The position numbers were made by a program, and so were the translations under genes. Shown piece by piece: positions 15,920 through 25,051 of a DNA stretch of 64,000 nt. The notes beneath the pieces were generated by a model. The model did no database searches and was not told the origin of the DNA. It worked only from the letters and a program-made list of their open reading frames with translations. The stretch's first letter is position 1; each line of letters starts with the position of its first letter. The stretch covers positions 62,001 through 126,000 of the forward strand of contig JAHCAT010000003.1 in NCBI GenBank assembly GCA_019634735.1. Reading direction: 5' to 3'. Source of the DNA: Lysobacterales bacterium (GTDB taxonomy: Bacteria; Pseudomonadota; Gammaproteobacteria; Xanthomonadales; UBA2363).

Positions 15920-18724
15920 ATGAGCGATCGCGAGCGCTTCCAGCGCGTCGAGCAGCTGTATCACGAGCTCCTGGGGCTTGGCGAGGACGCGCGCCGGAAG
16001 CGACTGGAAGCGCTTGCCATCAGCGACCCCGAGGTGCACGCCGAACTGGCACCGCTGCTGAAGGCCAGTGGCCGGACCCAGGCCAACGAACGGGCCCTGG
16101 ACGAGCTGGCCGCCATGGCCGGCACGCTGGCCCCCCCATCGCAGGCCAAGGCGCCGGGGCAGATCGGTCCGTACCGCCTGATCCGCCTGCTTGGCGAGGG
16201 CGGCATGGGGCAGGTCTACCTGGCCGAACAGGAACAGCCGGTCAGGCGCCAGGTCGCCCTCAAGCTGGTCAGGCAAGGCCTGGGCGGCGAGCAGGTCCGC
16301 TCGCGCTTCCGCGCAGAACGCCAGGCCCTGGCGCTGCTCGACCACCCCAACGTCGCACGCGTGTACGACGCCGGAACGCTCGACGATGGCCGGCCCTGGC
16401 TGGCCATGGAATTCATCGATGGCGAGCCGATCACGCGCTGGGCGCAGCGGCACGCACTGGACCTCGAGCAGCGCATCCGCCTGCTCCTGCCGGTCTGCGA
16501 GGCGGTCCAGCATGCGCACCGCAAGGGATTGATCCACCGCGACCTGAAGCCCTCGAACATTCTCGTGGTGGCCGAGGGCGGGCTGGCGCAGCCCAAGGTC
16601 ATCGACTTCGGCATCGCCCGGCCGGTCGAACTGGCCGACGATGGCCGGTCGTTCGCCACCTCGTTCGGCGAACTGCTGGGCACGCCGGAGTACATGAGTC
16701 CGGAGCAGGCCTCGCTGGGCGAGCTGGATGTCGATACCCGGTCCGACGTCTATGCCTTGGGACTGGTGATGTACGAGCTGCTGGTCGGCGCCTTGCCGTT
16801 CAGCAGCGGCGAGCTCCGCAGCATGGGCTTCCAGGCCATGTGCCGGGCGATCCGCGAAGTCGAGCCGCCCAGGCCGAGCAGCGTTGCCGGCGGCGACGCG
16901 TCGACCCAGCGCTGGCGGCACCGGCTGCGCGGCGATATCGACTCCGTGCTGCTAAAGGCGCTGGCCAAGGATCGCGAGCAACGCTACGGTACGGTCTCCG
17001 CCCTGGCCGACGACCTGCGCCGCTACCTCGGCAACGAGCCGGTCCTGGCGCAGCCGCCCAGTCTTCGCTACCGCGCCGGCAAGTTCGTCCGTCGCCATCG
17101 GCTGCCGGTGATCGCCGGCACGGTGGTCGCGGTCGGCCTGGTCGTCAGCGGCATCGTGGCGACGCTCGGCCTGGTGCAGGCGCGCAAGTCGGAGGCCCGT
17201 GCGATCGTCGCCGCCGAGCATGCCCGGACCGCGCAGCGCAGCGCGCAGACCTCGGCCGCCTTCCTGGTCGAACTGTTCCAGTCCTCCGATCCGCGCCTGA
17301 ATCCGGGCCTCGACCTGACCGCAGGCGAACTGCTCGCCCGCGGCGAGGAACGCATCGACGCCCTACGCGGTGAGCCGGGCATCCAGGCCGACCTGCTGGC
17401 CAACCTCGGCGATGTCTATCGCGTGCTGGGTCGGGCCGATCGCGCCGAGCCTCTGCTGGTGCGCGCCTTCGGGCTGCGAAGCGAGGGACCCGCCGCCGAC
17501 GTCCGCCGTCGCGCCGAGCTGGCCAGCAGCCTTGCGGCACTGCTGCGCGACCGCCGCGAGTTCGACCAGGCCGAGGCGCTTTACCGCACCGCCCTGGACG
17601 AGCTGCACGACGGCCCGCCGGAGCACCGGCTGGTCGAGGCCACCGTGCTGAACGAGCTGGGCATCCTGCTGGGTCGTACCCGGCGTCTGGACGAGTCCGC
17701 CGAGGCCTACCGGCAGGCGCACGCGATCATGCTCGCGCTTCGCCCCGACGCGGACGCTTTCGACCTGGACTGGACGCGCCGGATGAGCGCCCTGCTCGGC
17801 AACCTGGCCACCTCGCACAATGCCCGGGGCGACCCGGTCGCCGCCGCCCAGGCGACGCGGCAGGCGCTGGAACTGGCTGCCGGACACCTGCCCGAGGCCG
17901 ATCCCCGACGCGCGGTCTGGCACAACAACCTGGGCCTGTACGCAGCCCGCCAGGGCGACCTGGTCGAGGCCATCGAGGAGATCGGTCGGGCCGTCGCCAT
18001 CAACGAGCGAAGCCTGCCGCCGGGGCATCCGGTGGCGGCCCTGCATCGCCTCAACCTGGGCGGCTTCCTGGTCCGCGCCGGCCAGGTGGTGGCGGGCCGC
18101 GCGCACCTGACACAAGCCCTGCAGGACGCCAGCGCGCAGCATGGCGTGGACAGCCTGGAGGCGGGTCGGGTGTATCGGTGGCTGGGCAATGCCGCCTGGG
18201 CCGAGGGCGACCTCGAGCAGGCTTACGCCTACCTGGATCGTTCCGCGCGGATCGTGCGTGCGGCCGGCGACGCCCAGTCCACCGAGCAGTTGCCCCGCCT
18301 GTTGGCCCGGAACGCCGAGCTCGCCCTGGCCCTGGGACGGACGGGGCAGGCCGCCGGGCTGGTGGCCGAAGCGCGGGCACTCAGTGGCGAGCGCGAAGAA
18401 GACGCGCCGGTGCTGGCGCTGCTGGCCGCCCTGGTCGAGCGCCAGGCGGTCAGCGACGAGGGCGTACGGGCAGACTTGCCCCAGGTGACCTGCGCGCCGG
18501 ATCGCCCCTGCTGGCGGCATCGAACCGACGAGCTGGTGCTGCAGGCGCAGTGGTGGGCCCTGCAAGGCGATGCCGAGGTGGCTTTCGCCGCGCTCGAGGA
18601 GGCGATCGCCCAGCCGGGCTGGTACGCCTGGATGCTCGATGCGCCCGCGCTGCGGCCACTGCGTTCCAGTCCGCAGTGGCCCCCTCTCGAGCGCCGGTTG
18701 CGACAACGTCAGGGCATGCACTGA
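15920..18724 (+). CDS. Transmembrane Ser/Thr protein kinase with TPR-rich C-terminal domain
   Basis: The 934-aa protein has an intact Hanks-type kinase domain: GEGGMG loop (92-97), Lys115 in VALKLV, catalytic HRDLKPSN with Asp208, DFG (229-231) and GTPEYMSPEQ. One membrane segment (LPVIAGTVVAVGLVVSGIVA, about 394-415) separates it from a C-terminal region of about 500 residues of helical TPR-like repeats (for example LGDVYRVLGRADRAEPLLVR). By orientation the TPR region should be periplasmic and may sense a protein ligand. It probably works with the upstream ECF sigma factor; phosphorylation of that factor is inference from such pairs elsewhere. Confidence 0.93.
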   Translation: MSDRERFQRVEQLYHELLGLGEDARRKRLEALAISDPEVHAELAPLLKASGRTQANERALDELAAMAGTLAPPSQAKAPGQIGPYRLIRLLGEGGMGQVYLAEQEQPVRRQVALKLVRQGLGGEQVRSRFRAERQALALLDHPNVARVYDAGTLDDGRPWLAMEFIDGEPITRWAQRHALDLEQRIRLLLPVCEAVQHAHRKGLIHRDLKPSNILVVAEGGLAQPKVIDFGIARPVELADDGRSFATSFGELLGTPEYMSPEQASLGELDVDTRSDVYALGLVMYELLVGALPFSSGELRSMGFQAMCRAIREVEPPRPSSVAGGDASTQRWRHRLRGDIDSVLLKALAKDREQRYGTVSALADDLRRYLGNEPVLAQPPSLRYRAGKFVRRHRLPVIAGTVVAVGLVVSGIVATLGLVQARKSEARAIVAAEHARTAQRSAQTSAAFLVELFQSSDPRLNPGLDLTAGELLARGEERIDALRGEPGIQADLLANLGDVYRVLGRADRAEPLLVRAFGLRSEGPAADVRRRAELASSLAALLRDRREFDQAEALYRTALDELHDGPPEHRLVEATVLNELGILLGRTRRLDESAEAYRQAHAIMLALRPDADAFDLDWTRRMSALLGNLATSHNARGDPVAAAQATRQALELAAGHLPEADPRRAVWHNNLGLYAARQGDLVEAIEEIGRAVAINERSLPPGHPVAALHRLNLGGFLVRAGQVVAGRAHLTQALQDASAQHGVDSLEAGRVYRWLGNAAWAEGDLEQAYAYLDRSARIVRAAGDAQSTEQLPRLLARNAELALALGRTGQAAGLVAEARALSGEREEDAPVLALLAALVERQAVSDEGVRADLPQVTCAPDRPCWRHRTDELVLQAQWWALQGDAEVAFAALEEAIAQPGWYAWMLDAPALRPLRSSPQWPPLERRLRQRQGMH

Positions 18725-19254
18725 GCGCCTGCGGAATCTTCAGGCCCGAAAGCCGGTCAAGGCTGGCCGGCGCCGGCTTCGGCATCCGGGTGATCGACCC
18801 CGTTGAGCGAATCCCGGCGTCGGTCGGACCCGCGCAACAACACGTGCGCGAGACGCGCGCGTCTTCACAGGCCATGGGCGCACGGTGAGGACCCGATGGC
18901 TGCGGTGGCCGTCCGCAGGCACCGCTGTCTGGCGTCGTGGTCGGGCGCATCCGGTTCGCGCAGCGCCCGGCGGTTCATGCGGCGCGCTCCAGCCAGGGTT
19001 CCCGGCGGCCGGGGAAGGATCGACTGTGCAGGTCGCCGAGCCCGCAGGCGATTGCGCTTTCGCCCGGTGGCGCAGCCAGGCACGGTCGCAGGGTCCGCAT
19101 GCCGGCGGTCCGCCAGGGCCGCGACCGGCACCGGCATGCGGGGTCCGCTGTTGTCCGGTGCGTATTCCCCAGTGGGGACGCGCGTCGCGTCGCGCAGATC
19201 TCGGCCGGAGGACGCCCCTGTCCGTTCCGTCGCCCGCTCAAGGAATCCACGCCC
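18725..19254. other. Gap, nothing recognised
   Basis: About 530 bp of high GC sequence between the kinase and hydrolase genes. Frames here (for example 18803-19258) are Arg-rich shadows without a ribosome site. A GC-rich inverted repeat just after the kinase stop (GCCGGTCAAGGCTGGCCGGC) could end transcription. Confidence 0.3.
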
Positions 19255-20577
19255 ATGAACCACACCGCGCCGATTCCGGCTCAACGACGAATCCTGCTGG
19301 CCTGCCTGCTGGCCTGCCTGGTTGCCGGCCCGGCACTGGCGGGGGTCGGGTGTCCTGCCACCTCGGTCTACGAGGGCGACGAGATGCCCTACCAGGACTG
19401 CGTGCCGCAGGTTGCGCAGACCCAGCGTTTCGGCGTCGGCGCGACCCAGGTCCGCATTGCCGCGGAGTGCACGGATCCGGCCGTTCGCGCGGTGCCCCAG
19501 AAGCTGCACATGGTCATCGTGCCGGACCAGGTCACCCGTCCGCAGCTCTGGCTGCATCTGGGCGGCACCGGGACCGGTGTGGTCAGCGGCAATCCCGGCA
19601 ACAGCCAGAACATCGGCACCGCGGCGGCCAGCCTGGGCTACCGGTTCATCAGCCTCGCCTACCCGAACCGGCGCAGCGTCGCCGACCGCTGCTTCTGTCC
19701 AGGCCTTGGCCCACGATCACCCGCCTGCGCTGGCGAAATCCGTGCCGAGCTGCTCTATGGCGTGGACCTGACCGACGACTTCGTGATGGTGGCAAGCGAG
19801 TCGGTCGTGCACCGGCTGCGCGCCTTGTTGCAATGGCTGCACGCAAGCGACCCTGGTGGCGGCTGGCAGGCCTACCTGGATGCCGATGGCGATCCGAACT
19901 GGCCGATGATCGCCGTGTCCGGTTTTTCCCAGGGGGGCGGCATGACCGGCGTCCTCGCCCGCGATCAGCCGCTGGCCCGGGCCGTGTACTTCTCCAAGGC
20001 CGCCGATGCCGTCGCCACGGTCGAGCTCGACCCTTACAGCGCCCAGGCCTGCACCGTGCATGAGGAGTGCAGTTCCCTGCGGTGCTGCAGTCTTGCCGAG
20101 CCGGACTGCGCGGTGCCGCCTGCCGGTGGCGGCATCTGCATGATCCCGGTGCCGGCGCCCTGGGCGCACCAGGGCCGCGACATCGACGGCGATGGCATCG
20201 GCGATGGCGGAGTGGAAACCAGGGCGGTGCCGGGATCGCGGCAGTTCATGCTGGTGCATCGCTGCGAGGATGCGTGGCTGTCCAGTCCGGCCGTGTCCGC
20301 GCTCTGGCGGATGGGCGACCGCAGCCGGTTCGAACTGGTCGGGCACGGCCTTGCAGAGGGCGACGGAGGCCGGCTTTTTGCGACCGACATCCAGCCCGGC
20401 CCCGGGTGTTCGGCGCACCAGTCGATCGCGGTGGATGCCTGTCAGCCGACCCTGGCGAACGGACTGCCGGTCATGTGGACGGCGTGGCGCCTGATGATGG
20501 CCAGCGACTGGCTGGCCGGCGACGACTTCGAGGTGCATGTCGAGCCACCCGCGCCGACGGGCTGCCCGGTGCCGTAG
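19255..20577 (+). CDS. Secreted alpha/beta-hydrolase-like protein (BPSS1187-like)
   Basis: The 440-aa product has a clear signal peptide (ILLACLLACLVAGPALA). It has an alpha/beta hydrolase nucleophile elbow G-F-S-Q-G-G with Ser225, and an upstream LHLGGTGTG stretch that could form the oxyanion region. It is Cys-rich in the middle (HEECSSLRCCSLAEPDC), suggesting disulfides. It resembles the BPSS1187 group of uncharacterised secreted hydrolases; the substrate is unknown. The ATG at 19255 precedes the signal peptide directly; an upstream in-frame extension of about 106 codons is non-coding in character. It lacks the FxxGFE tail. Confidence 0.72.
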   Translation: MNHTAPIPAQRRILLACLLACLVAGPALAGVGCPATSVYEGDEMPYQDCVPQVAQTQRFGVGATQVRIAAECTDPAVRAVPQKLHMVIVPDQVTRPQLWLHLGGTGTGVVSGNPGNSQNIGTAAASLGYRFISLAYPNRRSVADRCFCPGLGPRSPACAGEIRAELLYGVDLTDDFVMVASESVVHRLRALLQWLHASDPGGGWQAYLDADGDPNWPMIAVSGFSQGGGMTGVLARDQPLARAVYFSKAADAVATVELDPYSAQACTVHEECSSLRCCSLAEPDCAVPPAGGGICMIPVPAPWAHQGRDIDGDGIGDGGVETRAVPGSRQFMLVHRCEDAWLSSPAVSALWRMGDRSRFELVGHGLAEGDGGRLFATDIQPGPGCSAHQSIAVDACQPTLANGLPVMWTAWRLMMASDWLAGDDFEVHVEPPAPTGCPVP

Positions 20578-20651
20578 CTCAGCTCTCCCGGAGGGATCTG
20601 ATCGGCGTCGGGTTTCAGCCCGCTGCCAGTCGGTTTTTCGCCAGTGCGACG

Positions 20652-20830
20652 GCGCCGCACTTGTCCGCGCCGCCGCCTGTGGGGGAGGGCGGGCAGATGG
20701 CCGCCCGGGCCAGCGCACGCTGCTGGGCCGGCGACGATGCAGATCATGGCAAGTGCCGGCCCTCTCCCCCGGCCCCTCTCCCACAGGGAGAGGGGAGCAC
20801 AGCACGCTCCGCTTACCGAACACCGGGTCA
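20652..20830. repeat. Composite REP-like repeat (degenerate type A and type B)
   Basis: A decayed type A palindrome (20652-20700) is followed by the lead-in GATGCAGATCATGGC (from about 20734), a type B palindrome (20761-20797) and the linker CACGCTCCGCTTACCGA. No heptamer array follows here. It fills most of the gap between the hydrolase and propeller genes. Confidence 0.75.
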
Positions 20831-20946
20831 TGGCCCTTGGTCCCCGATCCTGAGCTGAGACACGACGCCAAGCAGGTCCGACGGAGAGGGGATCGCGGCT
20901 CGTCGCTGCGTATTCCAGATCGACAGTCCAAGCACTGGAGCAACCG

Positions 20947-23331
20947 ATGCCACGTTCATCCCTCGCCGTCCTGGCCGCGATCCTGCTTTGTGCGGGCCAG
21001 ACTTCCGTCCTTGCCGAAGCGGATCGAGCGCTGCCCCTGGCGGCGCTGCTCGACGAGCACGGCTACCTAAGCCGAGACGTCGACCACGAGGGCCCGATCG
21101 ACCTGGCGGGCTGGACCCTCGTCTCCGACCCCGGGCAGGCCCTGCGCTTCGGCCGCGGCGACGAGGAGATCGACGGGCAGTGGCTGCCCGGGTACCACGC
21201 GCATCGGGGCTGCGCCTTCGACAACGTGTATGCGCTGGCCAGGGACGCCGGCGGCACCGTCTACGTCGCCGGCACCCTGGACCATTGCGACGAGGTGGTG
21301 TCCGGAAACATCTTCGCCTTCGATCCGGTCACCCAGCAGTTCTCGGCGCTCGGCGCGGGCGTCAACGGGCCGGTCCGTGCGCTGGCCGTGCACCAGGGGC
21401 AGCTGGTCGTCGGCGGCCGGTTCGACCGCGCCGGCGAGGTGCCGGTCAACAACCTGGCGCGTTGGACGGGCAGCCAGTGGCAGGGCCTGGCGGGCGGGGT
21501 CCAGCGCGCCAGCGGCACGCCATGGGTGCACGCGCTGGCCAGCGTCGGGGGCGACCTGTATGTCGGCGGCAATTTCGACCAGGCCGGATCGATAGACGCA
21601 AGCAACATCGCCCGGTTCAGTGCCGGACAGTGGCACGCACTCGGCGCCGGCACCGACAACGAGGTCCGCGCGATCGAGGCGGCCGGGTCCCTGCTGTTCG
21701 TCGGCGGGGCGTTCAGCGCGGCGGGCGGCATGCCGGCAGCGCGCCTGGCGCGCTGGAACGGCAGCGTCTGGTCCGCCGTCGGCAGCAGCGCCGGCCTGCC
21801 TTCGATATCCGGCAGCGCCTCCGTCTACACCCTGCACATCGTCGGCTCCGATCTGTGGGTGGGCGGCCGGTTCGCGATCGACGCCGGTGGCCAGCCGGCC
21901 CACGCCCTGGCGCGTTGGAACAGCACGACCGACACCTGGACGCCGCTGTGGGGCACCGAGATGCCGGTCTTGCTCACGACAGTCCACGACCTGGCCCAGG
22001 TCGGGAGTACGATCTACGTCGCCGGCCTTTTCTACTCGCAGACCGATACCGCAAGGCGGGCGGTCGTGGGCTGGAACAACGGCCAATGGCTGGCCATGCA
22101 CAGCGGCGAGATCAGCGGCGTGGGCTATTCGCTGCTACCGGTTGGCAACCAGTTGCTGTTCGGTGGCCGCTTCAACCGCATCGACGGCCTGGTCGTCACC
22201 AACCTGGCGCGCTGGGACGGCCTGTCCTGGCATGCCGTCTCCCAGTCGTCCGGCCTTGGCCTGGGCGCACCGGTCTACAGCCTGGTCCTGCACCAGGGCG
22301 AACTGATCGCGAGCGGCGTGTTCACCAGTGCAGGCGGCACGTTCGCGCGAGGCGTCGCCCGCCGCACGGCCGACGGCTGGCAGGCAATGGACCAGGGGCT
22401 GCCCGGCTGGGTGGTCGATCTTGTCAGCCATGGTGGCCAGCTTTTCGCCGCGGTCAGCGAGTACGACGTGGCACCCCGGGTCATGCGCTGGAACGGCAGC
22501 ACCTGGCAACAGCTGGGTGGCCTGTTCGAGCCCGACCATGCCGGCCAGGCCGATCTGGTGGTCCTGGCCAGTCATGGCGGTTCGCTGTACGCGGGTGGCA
22601 GCTTCGACCGGGTCGGCGCGGTGGCGGCGAACAACATCGCGCGCTGGAACGGCAGCGGCTGGGAACCCCTGCTGGACATCGGCGGCAACGGCGTCGGCGG
22701 TTCGGTGTGGGCGCTGCGCCCGGCCCCGGACGGACTGCTGGTCGGCGGCGCCTTCACCACGGCGGGCGGCCTGCCCGCGCAGCGCGTCGCCCGGTGGAGC
22801 GGCAGCAACTGGTTCACCTATGGCGAGGGGTTCAACGGCGCCGTGCGCGACCTCGCGGTACACCAGGGCACGGTGTACGCGGCCGGGTCGTTTTCCGCGT
22901 CCGGCAGCACCCAGGCCCGTGGCATCGCCGTCTGGACCGGCTCGGCATGGGCCGAGCTCGGCGGCGGCCTGACCAGTCCCACTTTCGACGGCACCGGCAC
23001 GCTGTCCAGCACGGGCCACGTGCTGCGCTCCGGGATCGATGGGCTGTGGGTGGGCGGCAGTTTCGTCGACGCCGGTGCGGTCAGGGCCAACAGGCTTGCC
23101 TTGTGGACCGGCAGCGGGTGGCAGGCGGTCGGGCAGGGCGCTGCCCGGGGCGTGCAGACCAGCGGCGGATCCTCGGCCAACGTGGTCGCCATGCTGGTCG
23201 AGGACGGCCGTCTGCACGTCGGCGGCGCCTTCGCGCGGGCCGGCGACCAGGGTGCCTGGAACTACGCGGTCTTCCAGTTCGCCGAGGACGACCGGCTGTT
23301 CGTTAACGGTTTCGAGCCGGTAAACAACTGA
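20947..23331 (+). CDS. Large secreted repeat beta-propeller protein with FxxGFE tail
   Basis: The 794-aa product has a signal peptide (LAVLAAILLCAGQTSVLA) and about a dozen repeats of roughly 50 residues with the pattern NNLARWTGSQW - alaG - V-x-ALAVHQGQLVVGGRF. This repeat occurs in bacterial secreted propeller or Kelch-like proteins; no enzyme motif is visible. It may bind surfaces or polysaccharide (inference). It ends DDRLFVNGFEPVNN, carrying the shared tail followed by five residues. The next gene begins 22 bp downstream, so they form an operon. Confidence 0.8.
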   Translation: MPRSSLAVLAAILLCAGQTSVLAEADRALPLAALLDEHGYLSRDVDHEGPIDLAGWTLVSDPGQALRFGRGDEEIDGQWLPGYHAHRGCAFDNVYALARDAGGTVYVAGTLDHCDEVVSGNIFAFDPVTQQFSALGAGVNGPVRALAVHQGQLVVGGRFDRAGEVPVNNLARWTGSQWQGLAGGVQRASGTPWVHALASVGGDLYVGGNFDQAGSIDASNIARFSAGQWHALGAGTDNEVRAIEAAGSLLFVGGAFSAAGGMPAARLARWNGSVWSAVGSSAGLPSISGSASVYTLHIVGSDLWVGGRFAIDAGGQPAHALARWNSTTDTWTPLWGTEMPVLLTTVHDLAQVGSTIYVAGLFYSQTDTARRAVVGWNNGQWLAMHSGEISGVGYSLLPVGNQLLFGGRFNRIDGLVVTNLARWDGLSWHAVSQSSGLGLGAPVYSLVLHQGELIASGVFTSAGGTFARGVARRTADGWQAMDQGLPGWVVDLVSHGGQLFAAVSEYDVAPRVMRWNGSTWQQLGGLFEPDHAGQADLVVLASHGGSLYAGGSFDRVGAVAANNIARWNGSGWEPLLDIGGNGVGGSVWALRPAPDGLLVGGAFTTAGGLPAQRVARWSGSNWFTYGEGFNGAVRDLAVHQGTVYAAGSFSASGSTQARGIAVWTGSAWAELGGGLTSPTFDGTGTLSSTGHVLRSGIDGLWVGGSFVDAGAVRANRLALWTGSGWQAVGQGAARGVQTSGGSSANVVAMLVEDGRLHVGGAFARAGDQGAWNYAVFQFAEDDRLFVNGFEPVNN

Positions 23332-23353
23332 ACGCAACTGGAGGCTGATTGCC

Positions 23354-24727
23354 ATGCGATACAACCGAGCGAACCTGATTCTTGCCCTCGCGGCCGCCGC
23401 AACGTTCGGAGGCGGCCAGGCATCGGCGCAGGGCAGGGCGCCAGTGGCCACCGAGCCACCCGCCCGCGCCGCGCAGCCGACCGAGCGCAGCCCTGCGCCG
23501 GCGCGACCGCTGCGCTTCGACGGCAGGCGGATGAACCAGGCGCTGGCCAACGCCATCGCCGGCGAGCGGCCGCTGGCGCAGTGGAGCGACTGCACGTTCC
23601 GCATGAACGCCGACGGGAGACCGGAGCTTCTCCAGCCCGGCGCGACGACATCCGGGCTTACGGCCCCGCTGGCCTGCCTCTACCTGGCGTTCCAGGTCGG
23701 CGACCGGATCGACGAGTACTTCCTCACCGACCTGGCCTGCGGCGACCTGCCCGAACGCTTCTGCCTGGGCGGCTACCGGATCGACACCTGGATCGAGACC
23801 CGGCTGCACCGCAACAACCAGCGTTCGGCGGACTGGCACCTGGTGGTCGACGCCACGGTACGGACCCTGGTCGATCCCCGCCTGGCGCGGCAACCGGGCC
23901 CGGCGACGATCGCATCGCGACCCGGTGCGTCCACCGCTCCCGGTGCAGGCGCGCGGGCAGCGAACCTGGATGCGGCGGTGTCCGCTCGCGGCGGCGGCGA
24001 GGCGGCCCGCTGGCATGGCCACCTCCGCATCGAACAACGGCATCGCTTCGCTGGCAGCAGCCACTATTGGGAATACGAGATCCGGGACCGCACCAACCGG
24101 CTCATCGAGGGTCCGCTCTCGGGCGGGACCAACGCGAGCGAGGGCGGTGGCGGTGGCGACGGCTGCGCCACCCTGGGCAATAGCGTGACGCATGTCGGTA
24201 GTGCCGCAACGACCCTGGTCGCCGGTCTGTTCCTGGCCGGTTCCGTGGCCACCGGCGCGATGATCGGCGGCGTGGTCGGTGGCAGCGAGGGCGCCGTGGC
24301 TGGCGGCGTCGTCGGGAGTGCGCCGGGTGCAGTCGGCGGCATGGGCGGCGCCGCTGTCGCCGGCGCGGGATTCGGCGCAATGGTGGGCGGGCTTGGCGGG
24401 ACAGCCGGGGCTGCGATGATCACCGCATCGGGCATGCTCGCATCGCAGGCTGCGGGATCCGTCGCCACGGCCGTGTGCCGCCTGGTCACCAGCGTCGGCG
24501 GACCCGCGGCGCGGCCGACCTTTCCCCCGCTCACCCCGGACGAGCGCCTGGAATTGGACATGCCGCCCTGGAGCTGCCTGGTGTGCAAGCGATGGGCCGG
24601 CAGCACCTCGTACATCGACGACAAGACCGGCGAGGTGATCGTCGAGCAGCACCGGAACCCGGTCTGCATGGAATGGGAATTGAACACCAACGGCACCGAC
24701 AGCAACGACGACGGCTGGTGCGACTGA
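23354..24727 (+). CDS. Secreted protein of unknown function with glycine-zipper region
   Basis: The 457-aa product has a signal peptide (LILALAAAATFGGGQASA). Residues about 50-170 form a Cys-containing globular part (DCTFRM, ACLYLAF, LACGDLPERFCLGGY). Residues about 270-370 are a Gly/Ala/Val region with GxxxG spacing (MIGGVVGGSEGAVAGGVVGS), as in glycine-zipper proteins that insert in membranes. The tail is Cys-rich (WSCLVCKRW). I do not recognise the family. It is translated directly after the propeller protein; the pair may form a secreted two-component assembly, which is only inferred from position. Confidence 0.7.
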   Translation: MRYNRANLILALAAAATFGGGQASAQGRAPVATEPPARAAQPTERSPAPARPLRFDGRRMNQALANAIAGERPLAQWSDCTFRMNADGRPELLQPGATTSGLTAPLACLYLAFQVGDRIDEYFLTDLACGDLPERFCLGGYRIDTWIETRLHRNNQRSADWHLVVDATVRTLVDPRLARQPGPATIASRPGASTAPGAGARAANLDAAVSARGGGEAARWHGHLRIEQRHRFAGSSHYWEYEIRDRTNRLIEGPLSGGTNASEGGGGGDGCATLGNSVTHVGSAATTLVAGLFLAGSVATGAMIGGVVGGSEGAVAGGVVGSAPGAVGGMGGAAVAGAGFGAMVGGLGGTAGAAMITASGMLASQAAGSVATAVCRLVTSVGGPAARPTFPPLTPDERLELDMPPWSCLVCKRWAGSTSYIDDKTGEVIVEQHRNPVCMEWELNTNGTDSNDDGWCD

Positions 24728-24865
24728 GTTGCCTGCAAGGCCCCAGCGCCGGCGACCGCACGTGCCGGCAACCGGCCCGGCGGCTGCGCGGCCCCTGGCC
24801 CGCAGCCGCGGGGCGATCTCAGCGACGCACCGTCGCGGTCGGCCTGCAGGTCAAGACGTGCCAAA

Positions 24866-24927
24866 GAAAAAGGTGCCAGGGACATTTTTCCCAGGGGAAT
24901 GAAAAGGTGCCAGGGACATTTTTCCCG
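24866..24927. repeat. Two direct copies of the GGTGCCAGGGACATTTTTCCC end sequence
   Basis: AAAAAGGTGCCAGGGACATT begins near 24868 and again (AAAAGGTGCCAGGGACATTT) near 24902, with no inverted partner visible before the ABC permease end. They look like isolated ends of the element family seen at 11.1 and 49.5 kb. The rest of 24728-25051 shows no gene. Confidence 0.75.
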
Positions 24928-25051
24928 GCGACCTGTCCGTTGCCAGGGAGGCGCCCCGACCGTCCTTCCGATGCGGTAGCGGTCCTCGACGATCGCCGGA
25001 GGCTCTGTTTTTCAGGAGTCTGCTCGACGGGAAAGCTTGCGCTTGCACGGA

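Noticed and set aside
18803-19258. A 151-codon gene between the kinase and hydrolase
   Set aside because: Arg/Ala/Pro-rich shadow sequence with no ribosome site, hydrophobic pattern or domain.
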